From NCBI RefSeq assembly GCF_008692785.1, contig NZ_VXJV01000002.1, forward strand, positions 186,001 through 250,000: a stretch of DNA of 64,000 nucleotides, in the 5' to 3' direction. The notes beneath the pieces are model-generated. The model searched no databases and was not told where the DNA came from. It saw nothing but the letters and a program-made list of their open reading frames with translations. Origin of the DNA: Salmonella enterica subsp. diarizonae (lineage in GTDB: Bacteria; Pseudomonadota; Gammaproteobacteria; Enterobacterales; Enterobacteriaceae). How positions within the stretch are numbered: the first letter of the stretch is position 1; each line of letters starts with the position of its first letter. Position numbers and translations under genes: made by a program. Shown here piece after piece: positions 50,876 to 63,236 of the stretch.

Positions 50876-52027
50876 TTAGAACTGGTAAACCATACCCAGC
50901 GCGACGATATCATCAGTGCTGATACCAGCATCTTTATAGAATTGATCGTCGTCATCCAGCAGGTTGATTTTATAATCAACATAGGTGGAGAAGTTTTTGT
51001 TGAAATAGTAGGTAGCACCTACGTCAGCATATTTAACCAGGTCTTTATCATCGCCATTAACGTTGTTATAGGTCAGGTCCTTACCTTTAGACATCAGGAA
51101 GGAAACTGCCGGACGCAGACCGAAGTCAAATTGATATTGGGCTGTAACTTCGAAGTTTTGCGTTTTGTTTGCTACGCCGCCAGCGTAACCTGCATCCGTT
51201 TTACCATAAGGCGTCATATTACGGGTTTCGGAATACATAGTGGCTAAATAGATGTTGTTGGCATCATATTTCAAACCTGCTGTCCACGCGTCAGCTTTGT
51301 CGCCGCCTGCAATAGTACCGCCGGCATTGACTTGCTCATTAGTACGATCGGACGTGGTATATGCAGCGCCTGCGCTGAAACCCATGCCAATATCATAGGT
51401 AGTGGAAATACCGAAGCCATCCCCATTATCGTAACGAATGTCGTCACCATCATTACGGTTATTGGTACCGATATTTACATCGTCAGCACTCTGGCTTTCA
51501 TTTTTACCCTGATATTGCAACGCAAAGTTCAGACCGTCTACCAGACCGAAGAAATCAGCATTGCGATAGGTTGCCACACCGTTAGCACGGCCGGTCATAT
51601 AGTTGTCGGCGTAAGTATAGGAGTCGCCGCCGAACTCTGGCAGCATATCGGTCCAGCCTTCTACGTCGTACAGGACGCCGTAGTTACGACCGTAGTCGAA
51701 TGAACCGTAGTCACCGAATTTCAGGCCAGCGAATGCCAGGCGAGTCCAGGAATTAGCGCCATCGCCTTCGGAAGTGTTCGTCTGTACGTTATATTCCCAC
51801 TGGCCGTAACCGGTCAGCTGATCGTTAATCTGCGTTTCGCCTTTGAAACCGAAACGAACATAGGTCTGGTCGCCATCTTTAGAAGAGTCATCAGAGAAAT
51901 AGTGCAGGCCGTCTACTTTACCATAAAGGTCCAGTTTATTGCCGTCTTTGTTATAAACTTCAGCGGCGTGTACCGCGCCAGCAGCCAGCAGAGCCGGGAT
52001 GACAAGTGCCAATACTTTTCTTTTCAT
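50876..52027 (-). CDS. ompN: OmpC-type general porin (OmpN/OmpS2-like)
   Basis: An outer membrane trimeric porin of 383 residues. The signal peptide is [21 protein letters not shown], and the 16-strand barrel begins [20 protein letters not shown]. The loop-3 constriction region [18 protein letters not shown] is well conserved and the chain ends in MVYQF with the C-terminal Phe needed for assembly. In LT2 the porin at this locus is, to my recollection, annotated ompN, and it resembles Typhi OmpS2; it is not at the E. coli ompN position, so the symbol is tentative. Typhi ompS2 is normally quiet and under OmpR, LeuO and H-NS-type control. The upstream region is very AT-rich. Confidence 0.85.
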   Translation of the reverse strand: MKRKVLALVIPALLAAGAVHAAEVYNKDGNKLDLYGKVDGLHYFSDDSSKDGDQTYVRFGFKGETQINDQLTGYGQWEYNVQTNTSEGDGANSWTRLAFAGLKFGDYGSFDYGRNYGVLYDVEGWTDMLPEFGGDSYTYADNYMTGRANGVATYRNADFFGLVDGLNFALQYQGKNESQSADDVNIGTNNRNDGDDIRYDNGDGFGISTTYDIGMGFSAGAAYTTSDRTNEQVNAGGTIAGGDKADAWTAGLKYDANNIYLATMYSETRNMTPYGKTDAGYAGGVANKTQNFEVTAQYQFDFGLRPAVSFLMSKGKDLTYNNVNGDDKDLVKYADVGATYYFNKNFSTYVDYKINLLDDDDQFYKDAGISTDDIVALGMVYQF

Positions 52028-52498
52028 TTTTTTATCCTTAAAAACTTAACTTTTTTGCAAAAGATTGAACTTCTACAGATTCGTTGAATCAAAGGCATCC
52101 TAATCCGAATAATATTATTTCAGCAAACGCTAACTTTTTTTATATGTTATTAATTAATACGAAAGTTACCGTTGGAAATGAATATATTTTATATGAATAC
52201 ATTAGTGACAATATATTCATATATATGATTTTTTTGGTTTCACATTTTGCGGGAAAAAACGGCAATATATTGAAAGGCAGCCATTCTATTATCAAATTTG
52301 TGAGTCGGCTTTGAGTTTTTTTATTTAAATTTGGGGGCAAAAACGACGTAATGCTGAAGCGCAGGGCTGAGAAAATGCTAATAAAGAGTCTGTTTCGACC
52401 AATAAAAAGCGCATTCATATATACGGTGTTTTTTTGAGTAGTGGCGGCGTGCATCGCCACTATAACTTGAGAAAGGCGGGTAAAACCTGACGGCTAAT
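52028..52498. other. AT-rich region between the porin and rstA
   Basis: This 471-bp gap lies upstream of the porin start. It contains long AT-rich runs and an 11-bp perfect inverted repeat, ATGAATATATT (52178-52188) with 52210-52220. Near rstA a hairpin (TAGTGGCG at 52439-52446 with 52455-52462) follows its stop without a U tract. I see no convincing gene. Confidence 0.65.
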
Positions 52499-53233
52499 TT
52501 ACTCCGTTGTCGTCTCGTCCCAGGCGTGAGGGGCAAAAAGATAGCCTTTATTGCGAATGGTCTTTATACGATAGGGTTCAGCAGCGCTATCCAGCAGTTT
52601 CTTACGCAGGCGAGAAATCGCCACATCCACGCTGCGATCCAGACCATCGTAATTGACACCGCGTAGCGTTTTTAGCAACGCGTCGCGATCCATAATTTGT
52701 CCGGCGTGTGTCGCCAGCTCCCAGAGCAACTCAAAATCGGCGGTAGAAAGCGATATGAGCTCGCCATTGAGCTGGACCGCCCGGTTAAGGGGATCGATGG
52801 TTAACGCGCCAAAACGCAGCGCTTTATGCGGTGTAAGCGCGCGCTCTTGTAGACTTTTTGTCTGTTGCGCCTGTTCGTTTTGCCGCAGGTGCAAGCGCAG
52901 GCGCGCCAGTAAAACGGCCGGAGGCGTAGTTTTGAGGATATAGTCACAGGCACCCATCTCCAGCGCCAGTATATGATTCATATCACTATCCAGCGAGGTG
53001 AGCAAGACAATCGGGCCTTGCCAGCGGTGGCGTAAGTCGCGGCATATCGTCATGCCATCTTTACCTGGAAGCATAATATCCAGTAAAACCAGATCGGGCT
53101 GAGTGGTGAGGATAAGATCCTCCGCTTGGTCACCACGCGGCTCAACAATGACATCAATATCATGTTTCGCCAGATAAGCGGCAATGAGAGAACCTACTTC
53201 AGCGTCGTCTTCAACAAATACAATGCGGTTCAT
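52499..53233 (-). CDS. rstA: Response regulator RstA
   Basis: An OmpR-family response regulator of 244 residues, partner of RstB. The receiver domain carries Asp52 in LVLLDIMLPG and the acidic pocket VEDD (8-10). The C-terminal winged helix ends with RTIRNKGYLF-type IKTIRNKGYLFAPH. In Salmonella it is known to affect RpoS stability and iron uptake, and it is PhoP-activated in E. coli. It ends about five residues beyond the E. coli form. A PhoP-type box lies upstream. Confidence 0.95.
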   Translation of the reverse strand: MNRIVFVEDDAEVGSLIAAYLAKHDIDVIVEPRGDQAEDLILTTQPDLVLLDIMLPGKDGMTICRDLRHRWQGPIVLLTSLDSDMNHILALEMGACDYILKTTPPAVLLARLRLHLRQNEQAQQTKSLQERALTPHKALRFGALTIDPLNRAVQLNGELISLSTADFELLWELATHAGQIMDRDALLKTLRGVNYDGLDRSVDVAISRLRKKLLDSAAEPYRIKTIRNKGYLFAPHAWDETTTE

Positions 53234-53288
53234 ATTATAAATGGAGAATAGAAAACGCCAACATACACCGCCTCTGTTTTCCCTTCCA

Positions 53289-53305
53289 TAAATCTTTTCT
53301 AAACG
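53289..53305 (-). promoter_or_regulatory. Putative PhoP box of rstA
   Basis: On the minus strand CGTTTA, GAAAA and GATTTA give the spaced direct repeat of a PhoP box. PhoP control of rstA is known in E. coli; the site here is my reading. Confidence 0.6.
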
Positions 53306-53359
53306 AGAGCGGTTCCGTTATGCTACACGCTGTTGTTATTAACGTGTTAAGGCAAGGTA

Positions 53360-53695
53360 ATGGGACTCGTGATTAAAGCTGCCCTGGGGGCGCTGGTTGT
53401 CGTATTGATTGGTCTGCTGTCAAAAACGAAAAATTATTATATCGCCGGATTAATCCCTCTGTTTCCAACGTTTGCGCTTATCGCGCACTATATCGTTGCC
53501 AGCGAGCGGGGCATCGACGCGATGCGTACCACCATCGTCTTTAGTATGTGGTCGATCATTCCTTATTTTATTTATCTTGCAACGCTATGGTATTTCAGCG
53601 GCGTGATACGCCTGCCTGTCGCGCTTGGTGGTGCGGTGGTCTGCTGGGGGCTAAGCGCGTGGCTGCTGATTTTTTGCTGGATTAAATGGCATTAA
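53360..53695 (+). CDS. ydgC: GlpM-family inner membrane protein YdgC
   Basis: A 111-residue inner membrane protein with about four helices (5-22, 30-48, 60-80 and 86-108), related to GlpM. The family has been linked to alginate production in Pseudomonas, but no function is known here. It starts with weak SD AAGG and is divergent from rstA. Confidence 0.88.
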   Translation: MGLVIKAALGALVVVLIGLLSKTKNYYIAGLIPLFPTFALIAHYIVASERGIDAMRTTIVFSMWSIIPYFIYLATLWYFSGVIRLPVALGGAVVCWGLSAWLLIFCWIKWH

Positions 53696-53717
53696 TATTG
53701 GCAAAGACAGTGGTTTT

Positions 53718-53749
53718 CCCATCGTAATATCCGTATGTATTACGATGGG
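53718..53749. terminator. Hairpin between ydgC and ydgI
   Basis: CCCATCGTAAT (53718-53728) pairs with ATTACGATGGG (53739-53749). It lies between convergent ydgC and ydgI and has no strong U tract on either side. Confidence 0.6.
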
Positions 53750-53756
53750 GAAGCAT

Positions 53757-55139
53757 TTATCCCACCAGCATCCACGTAGCCGGAACCGCCGCGATCAGCA
53801 ATAAACCAATCAGCACGACTTCCTGACGATTTAATACGTTGTCATGCTTGTGCGTCCGACGCGCATACAGGAAAACCAGTAATCCAGGCGCATACAGTAC
53901 GACCGAGAGCAACAGGTGCATGGGGCCCGACGCGTATAACAACCATAAGCCATAAATACAGGCTCCGATACCTACCGCACGATGTAGGGGACGTGTTGCA
54001 ATCTTCAGCAGAAATGCGCCGACCAGAAAGTAGGGCACCAGAATCATTTCTGACGCAATCGTCAATAGCGTATTGTAGTCCGAACCGGTAAGCCAGATCA
54101 GCACCAGACAGATTTGCACACAGATATTGGTGAGCCATAGCGACGCAGAAGGCGCGCCTTGAGCATTTTGTCGCGCGAAGATTCCCGGGAAGGACTTATA
54201 GGCTGCTGCCAGAAACGGCACTTCCGCCGCCATGATAGTCCAGCTTAGATAAGCCCCGCAGACAGACACAATCAGTCCCGCCGCAATAATAATTTCGCCC
54301 CACGGCCCCATCATTTTCACCATCAGACCGGCCATCGACGGGTTGCGCATCTCCGCCAGTTCCGGACGGGCGAGGACGCCAAGAGAAAGCAGCGTGACCA
54401 GGAGATATATTCCCAGCGCCGCGAGGACCGCCAGTAGCGTGGCGCGGCCTACATCGCGTTTATTTTTCGCTCGGGCCGAGACGACGACGGCACCTTCAAC
54501 GCCAATAAATACCCACAGCGTAATGAGCATGGTGTTCTTGACTTGTTCCCATACAGGGATACCGAGTTCAACACCGGTAAAGTCCAGTGTGAAGGTATCA
54601 AGTTTGAACAACATGATAGCCAGCACAATAAACGCGCCGAGCGGCAACAGTTTCGCCAGAGTCGCGACCAGATTGATGCTGGCTGCCGTTTGTACGCCGC
54701 GCAGGATAAGGAAATGGACAATCCAGAGCAGGGCTGAAGCGCCGACAATAGCCTGCCAGGTATTACCGTCGCCAAACAGACGCAGCGCAGGCGTATCGGT
54801 AAAGAAACTCAGCGCTGAAAAGACAATAACTAAATACGATACGTTGGCGATGACCGCACACAGCCAATAGCCCCAGGCAGAACAGAAGCCAATGAGTTCG
54901 CCGAAGCCTTCGCGGGCGTAAGTAAAGATACCGCCGTCAAGTTCGGAACGAATACGCGTAAGGATTAACATGGCGAATGCCAGTAGAAGTATCCCTACGC
55001 CGGTAATGGCCCAGCCAATTAACAGCGCAGCCGGACTGGCAACGGCGGCCATATTCTGGGGCAGACTGAAAACACCTGCGCCAAGCATTGAGCTTAAAAC
55101 CAGCGCGGTCAGCGCGCTCAGTCCCAGTTTTTTTTCCAT
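53757..55139 (-). CDS. ydgI: APC-family arginine/ornithine antiporter-like transporter YdgI
   Basis: A 460-residue transporter of the basic amino-acid antiporter subfamily (ArcD/LysP type) with about 12 helices. The N-terminal LGLSALTALVLSSMLGAGVF carries the GAG-type substrate motif of APC transporters. It is annotated as a probable arginine/ornithine antiporter; no adenylate arginine-deiminase genes lie nearby to support that. The BIME between it and ydgH separates the two units. Confidence 0.9.
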   Translation of the reverse strand: MEKKLGLSALTALVLSSMLGAGVFSLPQNMAAVASPAALLIGWAITGVGILLLAFAMLILTRIRSELDGGIFTYAREGFGELIGFCSAWGYWLCAVIANVSYLVIVFSALSFFTDTPALRLFGDGNTWQAIVGASALLWIVHFLILRGVQTAASINLVATLAKLLPLGAFIVLAIMLFKLDTFTLDFTGVELGIPVWEQVKNTMLITLWVFIGVEGAVVVSARAKNKRDVGRATLLAVLAALGIYLLVTLLSLGVLARPELAEMRNPSMAGLMVKMMGPWGEIIIAAGLIVSVCGAYLSWTIMAAEVPFLAAAYKSFPGIFARQNAQGAPSASLWLTNICVQICLVLIWLTGSDYNTLLTIASEMILVPYFLVGAFLLKIATRPLHRAVGIGACIYGLWLLYASGPMHLLLSVVLYAPGLLVFLYARRTHKHDNVLNRQEVVLIGLLLIAAVPATWMLVG

Positions 55140-55436
55140 CGGTATCCAGCTATAAAAATGAAATTGGAAGAATAATTATTATGGCAAAACGCATAAAAAT
55201 GGTGAAAGCCACTAAGGCGCGGGATTTTACGGAGAGAAGGGACCGCATGCAACGGCCTGGATAAGATTTATCGCTAAAAAAGCGAAAAGTGAGATTCATC
55301 GCGATATTTGACGGAGTTGGAATCCCGCGAGAAATGCCTGATGGTGGCTTATCAGGCCTACCGTTGAACGATCGTGTAGGCCGGATAAGGCAGTTATGCC
55401 GCCATCCGGCGAGAAAACCTGATGGCGACGCGCGTC
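55140..55436. other. ydgI-ydgH intergenic region
   Basis: This 297-bp gap contains the ydgI promoter region and, close to ydgH, a pair of REP units (about 55333-55411). Otherwise nothing is recognised. Confidence 0.5.
55333..55411. repeat. BIME (paired REP units) downstream of ydgH
   Basis: A first unit GCCTGATGGTGGC...TATCAGGCCTAC and a second, inverted unit GTAGGCCGGATAAGGC...GCCGCCATCCGGC face each other across a short spacer. This is the standard bipartite REP arrangement. Confidence 0.8.
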
Positions 55437-56381
55437 TTATTTATAGAGGTCGGCGCTGATGGTGATGTTGTTGCCGCGCTCCTGCCACTGACGCGTAATA
55501 TGATAATACTTCGCGCCTTTCTTCGCCGCGCGTTTGGCGACCTGGTAGGAGATTTCTGTCATATTGCCGTAGTTGCCGGTGAACTTAACGCTGTCGAAAG
55601 GCACCATCATCGCGGCGGTCGCTTTATTCAGCTCCTCAACTTTTGTGCCATCCGGAAGTGTGACAGTGTAACGTCCGCCTTTGGTGGATTGCGTTTCAAA
55701 GAAACGGCCTACTTCGGCGCTCGGCGAGGCTGACGTGGCGACGCCTGGAATTTCGACTTTCTTCGCAGCTTCGCCGCCCTGAGCCAGCGCGGCGCGACCG
55801 GCTTCAGAATCTGCCGGAATAGCGTCCGGGCTCTGGACGATGCGTTTTTTCGCATCTTGTTTATAGATAAACGCAGTGATGCGCTGGTTCCCGCCCTGGT
55901 TCGCATCCACCTGACGAACAATATAGAAAGCGTATGCGTCTTTCTGTTTCGCTGCTTTCGTAATGGCATCGTTGACTTCCGGCTGGCTACGGTAGAAGCC
56001 CTGAACGGTGACGGTATCGTATGGTTCCAGTTGCACGGCCTGGTCTTTTGGTAATTCCACGATGCCATTAATGACACGATTTTTGGGCGCGTCAGCTTTC
56101 GGCGCGTCGGTTTTATACACATCCGCCACAACACGCCAGTTACCACTATTGCCGAACTCCGAGGTGTCGACAACATAGAAGGAGGCTGCACCTTCTTTAT
56201 CCGCGCGGCGGGACACGGCGGAGACCGCATCGCCAATAGCATTAAAACGACCGGTAATAACGATGCGGTCATAAGGTTTTAGTGCAGCCGCTTGCTCCGG
56301 CGTCAGTTCTGTTGCTGCATGGACAGAAAAAGCAGCCGCAGAAAGCAGTGCCGACGCCAGGAGAGTGTTCTTAAGCTTCAT
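55437..56381 (-). CDS. ydgH: Secreted DUF1471 protein YdgH
   Basis: A periplasmic protein of 314 residues with a signal peptide (MKLKNTLLASALLSAAAFSVHA) and three copies of the YdgH/BhsA/McbA-like (DUF1471) fold. Each copy is about 70 residues and contains the recurring pattern AKRKGA.YYHI or DAYAFYIVRQ. Most family members have one domain, so three is distinctive but normal for YdgH. In Salmonella the homologue (also SssB) has been linked to virulence by others; the mechanism is unknown. Confidence 0.93.
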   Translation of the reverse strand: MKLKNTLLASALLSAAAFSVHAATELTPEQAAALKPYDRIVITGRFNAIGDAVSAVSRRADKEGAASFYVVDTSEFGNSGNWRVVADVYKTDAPKADAPKNRVINGIVELPKDQAVQLEPYDTVTVQGFYRSQPEVNDAITKAAKQKDAYAFYIVRQVDANQGGNQRITAFIYKQDAKKRIVQSPDAIPADSEAGRAALAQGGEAAKKVEIPGVATSASPSAEVGRFFETQSTKGGRYTVTLPDGTKVEELNKATAAMMVPFDSVKFTGNYGNMTEISYQVAKRAAKKGAKYYHITRQWQERGNNITISADLYK

Positions 56382-58437
<2,056 letters not shown>

Positions 58438-58444
58438 GGGGTAA

Positions 58445-59836
<1,392 letters not shown>

Positions 59837-59852
59837 TCTTTTCAATGTGCGG

Positions 59853-59875
59853 CGGCCTCTTTGGAGGCCGTTTTT
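59853..59875 (+). terminator. Intrinsic terminator of pntAB
   Basis: CGGCCTC (59853-59859) pairs with GAGGCCG (59864-59870) around TTTG and is followed by five T bases. Confidence 0.9.
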
Positions 59876-60001
59876 ATACACTTCATTCTTTAAGCTGCCT
59901 CTTTGTTGGCTGCGCTCAGAAACCCCGGTCACATAGTTATCTATGCTCCCGGGGATTTCTTCCCTTGCCGCCGCGATGCATCTTGAATGATTTTGTGTAT
60001 A
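59875..60001. repeat. ERIC (IRU) element, 127 bp
   Basis: The core resembles the ERIC consensus: GGCTGCGCTCAG..., CCCGGTCACATAG..., CTATGCTCCCGGGGATTTC and TTGCCGCC. The ends match as inverted repeats: TATACAC...TTTAAGCTGC at the left and GATGCATCTTGAA...GTGTATA at the right. The length, 127 bp, is the usual one. It begins inside the pntB T tract and ends nine bases before the tqsA stop. Confidence 0.9.
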
Positions 60002-60010
60002 TATTGCATT

Positions 60011-61045
60011 TTATCTTTTGTTTAAATCGCTAAGCAGAACGGCGATACTCTGCCCGCCAGTGGTCTGTTCCAGGGCGATTTTGACAATGATGGTTAACGG
60101 AACGGAGAGCAACATGCCCACCGGACCTAATAGCCAGCCCCAGAAAATTAACGACAAAAATACAACTAAGGTCGAAAGTCCTAAACCACGCCCCATAATG
60201 CGTGGTTCAAGGATATTGCCGAAGACCAGATTAATCAGCAGATAGCCCGCCAGCACCAGCAGCGCATCATAAAACCCGTTAAACACCAGCACCTGAATAA
60301 TGGGCGGCAGGGCAGCGAGCACCGATCCAATATTAGGAATATAGTTCAGCGCGAAGGCCAGTAGCCCCCAGACAAAGGCGAAGCGGACATCCAGCGCGGC
60401 CAGCATTCCCCATGCGACCAGCCCTGTCACGATACTGATCGCTGTTTTTAGCACCAGATAATGGGAAACGCTATCAAGCGCGCGTTGAATCGCCGCCATG
60501 CCTTCCACCGGGCGGCTCATCATCTGCTGCAGTTTCTCAGGCAGTTGTGGAACCTCCAGCAGCATAAATACCACGGTCAATAACAATAAAAAGATAGACG
60601 ACATGGCATTGGACAATTGGGTGAGCAGGTTCGTTACCAGAGTCATGGCGGCGTTTGGATCGATATATTTCGCCAGCTCATCAACCGACACGCCAATGCC
60701 TGCCCGCTGTAACCACGGTTCAATACGTTGCAATGGTATGACCAATGAGGAGCGATATTGCGGCAGGGTACGGGCCAGTTCATTTAATGATGTGCCCAAA
60801 TAGGCCAGCAGCAGTACCATTAACATAACAATAATCACAATAAGCAATGACACGGCGATAACGCGCGGAATTCGACATCGGGTCATCCGTTGCACAACAG
60901 GATTGAGAACTACTGCAATAAATAACGCCAAAATAAAGGGAACAATGATATCTGCGGCGAAGCGGATACCGCTCAGAATAACCACCAGCATTCCCAGCAT
61001 AATGACGATTTTTAGACCATTGAGCGTGATGATCGGTTTTGTCAT
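60011..61045 (-). CDS. tqsA: AI-2 exporter family protein TqsA
   Basis: An inner membrane protein of the AI-2E (UPF0118) family, 344 residues with about seven or eight helices. In E. coli (formerly ydgG) it is linked to export of the autoinducer AI-2 and to biofilm traits. The start [17 protein letters not shown] at 61045 matches E. coli; 24 upstream in-frame codons are not conserved. The family motif [18 protein letters not shown] is at about 245-262. The ERIC element lies just after the stop. Confidence 0.92.
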   Translation of the reverse strand: MTKPIITLNGLKIVIMLGMLVVILSGIRFAADIIVPFILALFIAVVLNPVVQRMTRCRIPRVIAVSLLIVIIVMLMVLLLAYLGTSLNELARTLPQYRSSLVIPLQRIEPWLQRAGIGVSVDELAKYIDPNAAMTLVTNLLTQLSNAMSSIFLLLLTVVFMLLEVPQLPEKLQQMMSRPVEGMAAIQRALDSVSHYLVLKTAISIVTGLVAWGMLAALDVRFAFVWGLLAFALNYIPNIGSVLAALPPIIQVLVFNGFYDALLVLAGYLLINLVFGNILEPRIMGRGLGLSTLVVFLSLIFWGWLLGPVGMLLSVPLTIIVKIALEQTTGGQSIAVLLSDLNKR

Positions 61046-61249
61046 ATCATTCCCTGTTTTCTGATGCCGACACGAATAATAATGTGATGCCGGTCGACCT
61101 GTTCTGGTTAAAATCAAACACTTCAGGTAAAGAAGTGAAAAGATTTTGAGTTAATTCCTGGCTTATGATACAAATCAGGCGTGTTCAACTACCGAGGACA
61201 ATTATCATCCGCGATGACGAGAAGCAACACTGCGGATAATTGTAATATT
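61046..61249. other. tqsA-mdtU intergenic region
   Basis: This gap carries the divergent promoters of tqsA and of the mdt transcript. I see no gene or strong structure. Confidence 0.4.
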
Positions 61250-61351
61250 ATGGACAATATGTTCAGCGCTTTTTTCTCCACTCAAACGCATCTTCACTCT
61301 ACCTCCTTTTTCCTGCTGATCGGCGAGCAGCACTGGCGTAACGCGCTTTAG
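61250..61351 (+). CDS. MdtU-like upstream ORF in the mdtJI leader (33 aa)
   Basis: A short ORF starting at ATG 61250 (MDNMFSAFFSTQTHLHSTSF) and ending LLIGEQHWRNAL before TAG, 33 residues. An internal in-frame ATG at 61259 gives 30. E. coli has a 34-residue uORF, mdtU, at this position ahead of mdtJI that takes part in spermidine-dependent control, and I identify this as its likely counterpart from position, length and layout. The SD is weak, as expected for a regulatory uORF. Identity by sequence is not proven. Confidence 0.55.
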   Translation: MDNMFSAFFSTQTHLHSTSFFLLIGEQHWRNAL

Positions 61352-61385
61352 TCTCTAACTTCTGCCTGAGCTGGCGCAACGCGCT
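61334..61385 (+). repeat. Imperfect direct repeat in the mdtJI leader
   Basis: TGGCGTAACGCGCT (61334-61347) overlaps the end of the uORF, and TGGCGCAACGCGCT (61372-61385) follows 38 bp later. They differ by one base. Together they could form alternative RNA pairings. Confidence 0.5.
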
Positions 61386-61462
61386 GTGCTAACTGATTTT
61401 ATTTTTTAGTTTGCTGCGTGCAGCAGACTCGAAAGAGTATATTCTCATGCAGGAGAAGTGTC

Positions 61463-61825
61463 ATGTTTTACTGGATTTTATTAGCTCTGGCTATCGCGAC
61501 TGAAATTACCGGCACGCTCTCAATGAAATGGGCTAGCGTGGGTAATGGTAATGCGGGTTTTATTTTAATGCTGGTGATGATCACGCTGTCATATATATTT
61601 CTTTCTTTTGCGGTAAAAAGGATTGCCCTGGGTGTGGCGTATGCCTTATGGGAAGGGATCGGCATTTTATTTATTACCGTTTTTAGCGTGCTGTTATTTG
61701 ATGAAGCATTATCAACCATGAAGATTGCCGGCTTGCTGACGCTGGTCGCCGGCATCGTATTGATCAAATCAGGGACACGTAAACCCGGTAAACCGGTGAA
61801 GGAGGCGACCCGTGCAACAATTTGA
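61463..61825 (+). CDS. mdtJ: Spermidine export subunit MdtJ (SMR family)
   Basis: A small multidrug-resistance family protein, 120 residues, four helices, forming a heteromer with MdtI to export spermidine. The start [19 protein letters not shown] at 61463 has SD CAGGAGA; 15 upstream in-frame codons are rejected. Glu14 in IATEITGT aligns with the catalytic Glu of SMR pumps. It overlaps mdtI by 14 bases. Confidence 0.96.
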   Translation: MFYWILLALAIATEITGTLSMKWASVGNGNAGFILMLVMITLSYIFLSFAVKRIALGVAYALWEGIGILFITVFSVLLFDEALSTMKIAGLLTLVAGIVLIKSGTRKPGKPVKEATRATI

Positions 61826-62141
61826 ATGGGTACACGGCGCCTGGCTTGGGCTGGCAATAATGCTGGAAATCGCGGCTAACGTATTGTTGAAATTTTCGGA
61901 CGGTTTTCGCCGTAAATGCTATGGCATCTTATCGCTTGCCGCTATTCTGGCCGCCTTCAGTGCGCTTTCCCAGGCGGTAAAAGGGATAGATCTGTCGGTG
62001 GCGTATGCGTTATGGGGCGGTTTTGGTATCGCCGCCACGCTGGCGGCTGGCTGGGTGCTCTTCGGCCAGCGCTTAAATCCCAAAGGCTGGGTTGGCGTGA
62101 TATTGCTGCTCGCCGGGATGATTATGATAAAACTTGCCTGA
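61812..62141 (+). CDS. mdtI: Spermidine export subunit MdtI (SMR family)
   Basis: A 109-residue SMR protein with four helices, partner of MdtJ. The start [11 protein letters not shown] is inside the mdtJ end, so translation is coupled. The Glu in [15 protein letters not shown] is in the SMR catalytic position. A hairpin CGCTGCC/GGCAGCG (62148-62166) follows with no T tract. Confidence 0.95.
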   Translation: MQQFEWVHGAWLGLAIMLEIAANVLLKFSDGFRRKCYGILSLAAILAAFSALSQAVKGIDLSVAYALWGGFGIAATLAAGWVLFGQRLNPKGWVGVILLLAGMIMIKLA

Positions 62142-62147
62142 TACACG

Positions 62148-62166
62148 CGCTGCCGGTTAGGCAGCG
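62148..62166. terminator. Hairpin between mdtI and ydgD
   Basis: CGCTGCC (62148-62154) and GGCAGCG (62160-62166) form a perfect stem with a 5-nt loop between convergent genes. No U tract is seen. Confidence 0.5.
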
Positions 62167-62185
62167 ATTCCCGCGACTCACAATA

Positions 62186-63007
62186 TTAATCCTGCGCCAG
62201 CGCTTTCAGCTTATCGCGAAAGCCGGTGACGGATATAGCGCGGTTATCGGCGCGCCAGCGATCTTTAGCCGCAGGGGCGGAGCTTTGTACGCCAATGAGC
62301 TGCCATCCGCTATCCGTGTGCAATAATAGCGGCGAGCCGCTGTCGCCAGGTAACGTGTCGCACTGGTGTGAGAGTACGGCATTCTGCGCCCAGCCGGTCA
62401 CGATGCAATCCTGATGGGAATAGAGCGCATTCAGATGATCCTCCGGATAACCGGACTGCGTGACTTTTCGGTCTGCGGCTTTCAACGCCGCAGTGAGCGC
62501 CGCTTTATCGCCGGTAAATAAAGGCACTGGCGTGATACCGGAAGGTGGGTAGCGTAATATTACCAGACCAAAATCCCAGCTTGCCGCGGCAGGCGGCACA
62601 ATCCAGCCATCGCCATCCGCTTTCAGGCGCCGGCCCAGCGACGGTTCAACGCGGCCTTCAATGCCGTGGATTTCATAGCGCCATATTCCTTTTTGCGCCA
62701 CAAAACGCAGCGCAACCGCTTTGTCCGGTTTTCCTTTTGGCGGCGTTAGCAGGCAGTGGCCTGCTGTTAGGGCGATATGTGGGGAGATAAGCGTTGCCGT
62801 ACACAAATTGCCGCTGGCGGTCTCTAGTTGCCCGATGGCATCCCACGGCGATTGGGTGGGATCGGCGACGGGCACCCGATCGTCATGGTTAAAAAAAAGC
62901 GTTTTGACGTCGCTGGCATCCGTGGCGTTGGTATCAGACTCGTTGGCATCCGCCATGACCGGTAAAAAACAAACTATGCCCAGTAATACAGCAATGGTTT
63001 TATGCAT
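62186..63007 (-). CDS. ydgD: Trypsin-like serine protease homologue YdgD
   Basis: A secreted protein of 273 residues with a signal peptide ([19 protein letters not shown]). It has the chymotrypsin-fold triad: His in LTAGHCLL, Asp in [10 protein letters not shown] and Ser in [11 protein letters not shown]. The physiological target is unknown. It is convergent with mdtI and sits downstream of the ydgU-asr locus. Confidence 0.92.
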   Translation of the reverse strand: MHKTIAVLLGIVCFLPVMADANESDTNATDASDVKTLFFNHDDRVPVADPTQSPWDAIGQLETASGNLCTATLISPHIALTAGHCLLTPPKGKPDKAVALRFVAQKGIWRYEIHGIEGRVEPSLGRRLKADGDGWIVPPAAASWDFGLVILRYPPSGITPVPLFTGDKAALTAALKAADRKVTQSGYPEDHLNALYSHQDCIVTGWAQNAVLSHQCDTLPGDSGSPLLLHTDSGWQLIGVQSSAPAAKDRWRADNRAISVTGFRDKLKALAQD

Positions 63008-63106
63008 ATCACACTCTGGTGGGTAATTATGATTATTAACAACAAACCCTCAGTATTACTATAGACGTGACGGTAAGAAAGTGGGAGTAAAATCAGATAA
63101 CTACAC

Positions 63107-63187
63107 TCAGGAAAGATAGAAATGCGTGGCAATAACGGCGCATAAAATAAGCGCGATAAGAATGAGCTCAAAGCGGTAGCGAGACAC
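63107..63187 (-). CDS. ydgU: Small membrane protein YdgU (26 aa)
   Basis: A 26-residue single-span membrane protein reading (from the GTG start at 63187) MSRYRFELILIALILCAVIA followed by THFYLS. It resembles E. coli YdgU, which lies downstream of asr. A strong SD (GGGAGGG, 63195-63201) is seven bases before the GTG. The hydrophobic core is about residues 7-20. asr is upstream on the same strand with a terminator between, so it may be an acid-induced read-through gene. Function unknown. Confidence 0.85.
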   Translation of the reverse strand: MSRYRFELILIALILCAVIATHFYLS

Positions 63188-63236
63188 TTTTTTGCCCTCC
63201 CAAACGGCGGCGCTAAACCAGAATGATCTAGCGCCG

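Noticed and set aside
52084-52314. 76-codon ORF upstream of the porin
   Set aside because: It lies in AT-rich promoter DNA, has no clear SD and an Ile/Asn-rich composition expected by chance.
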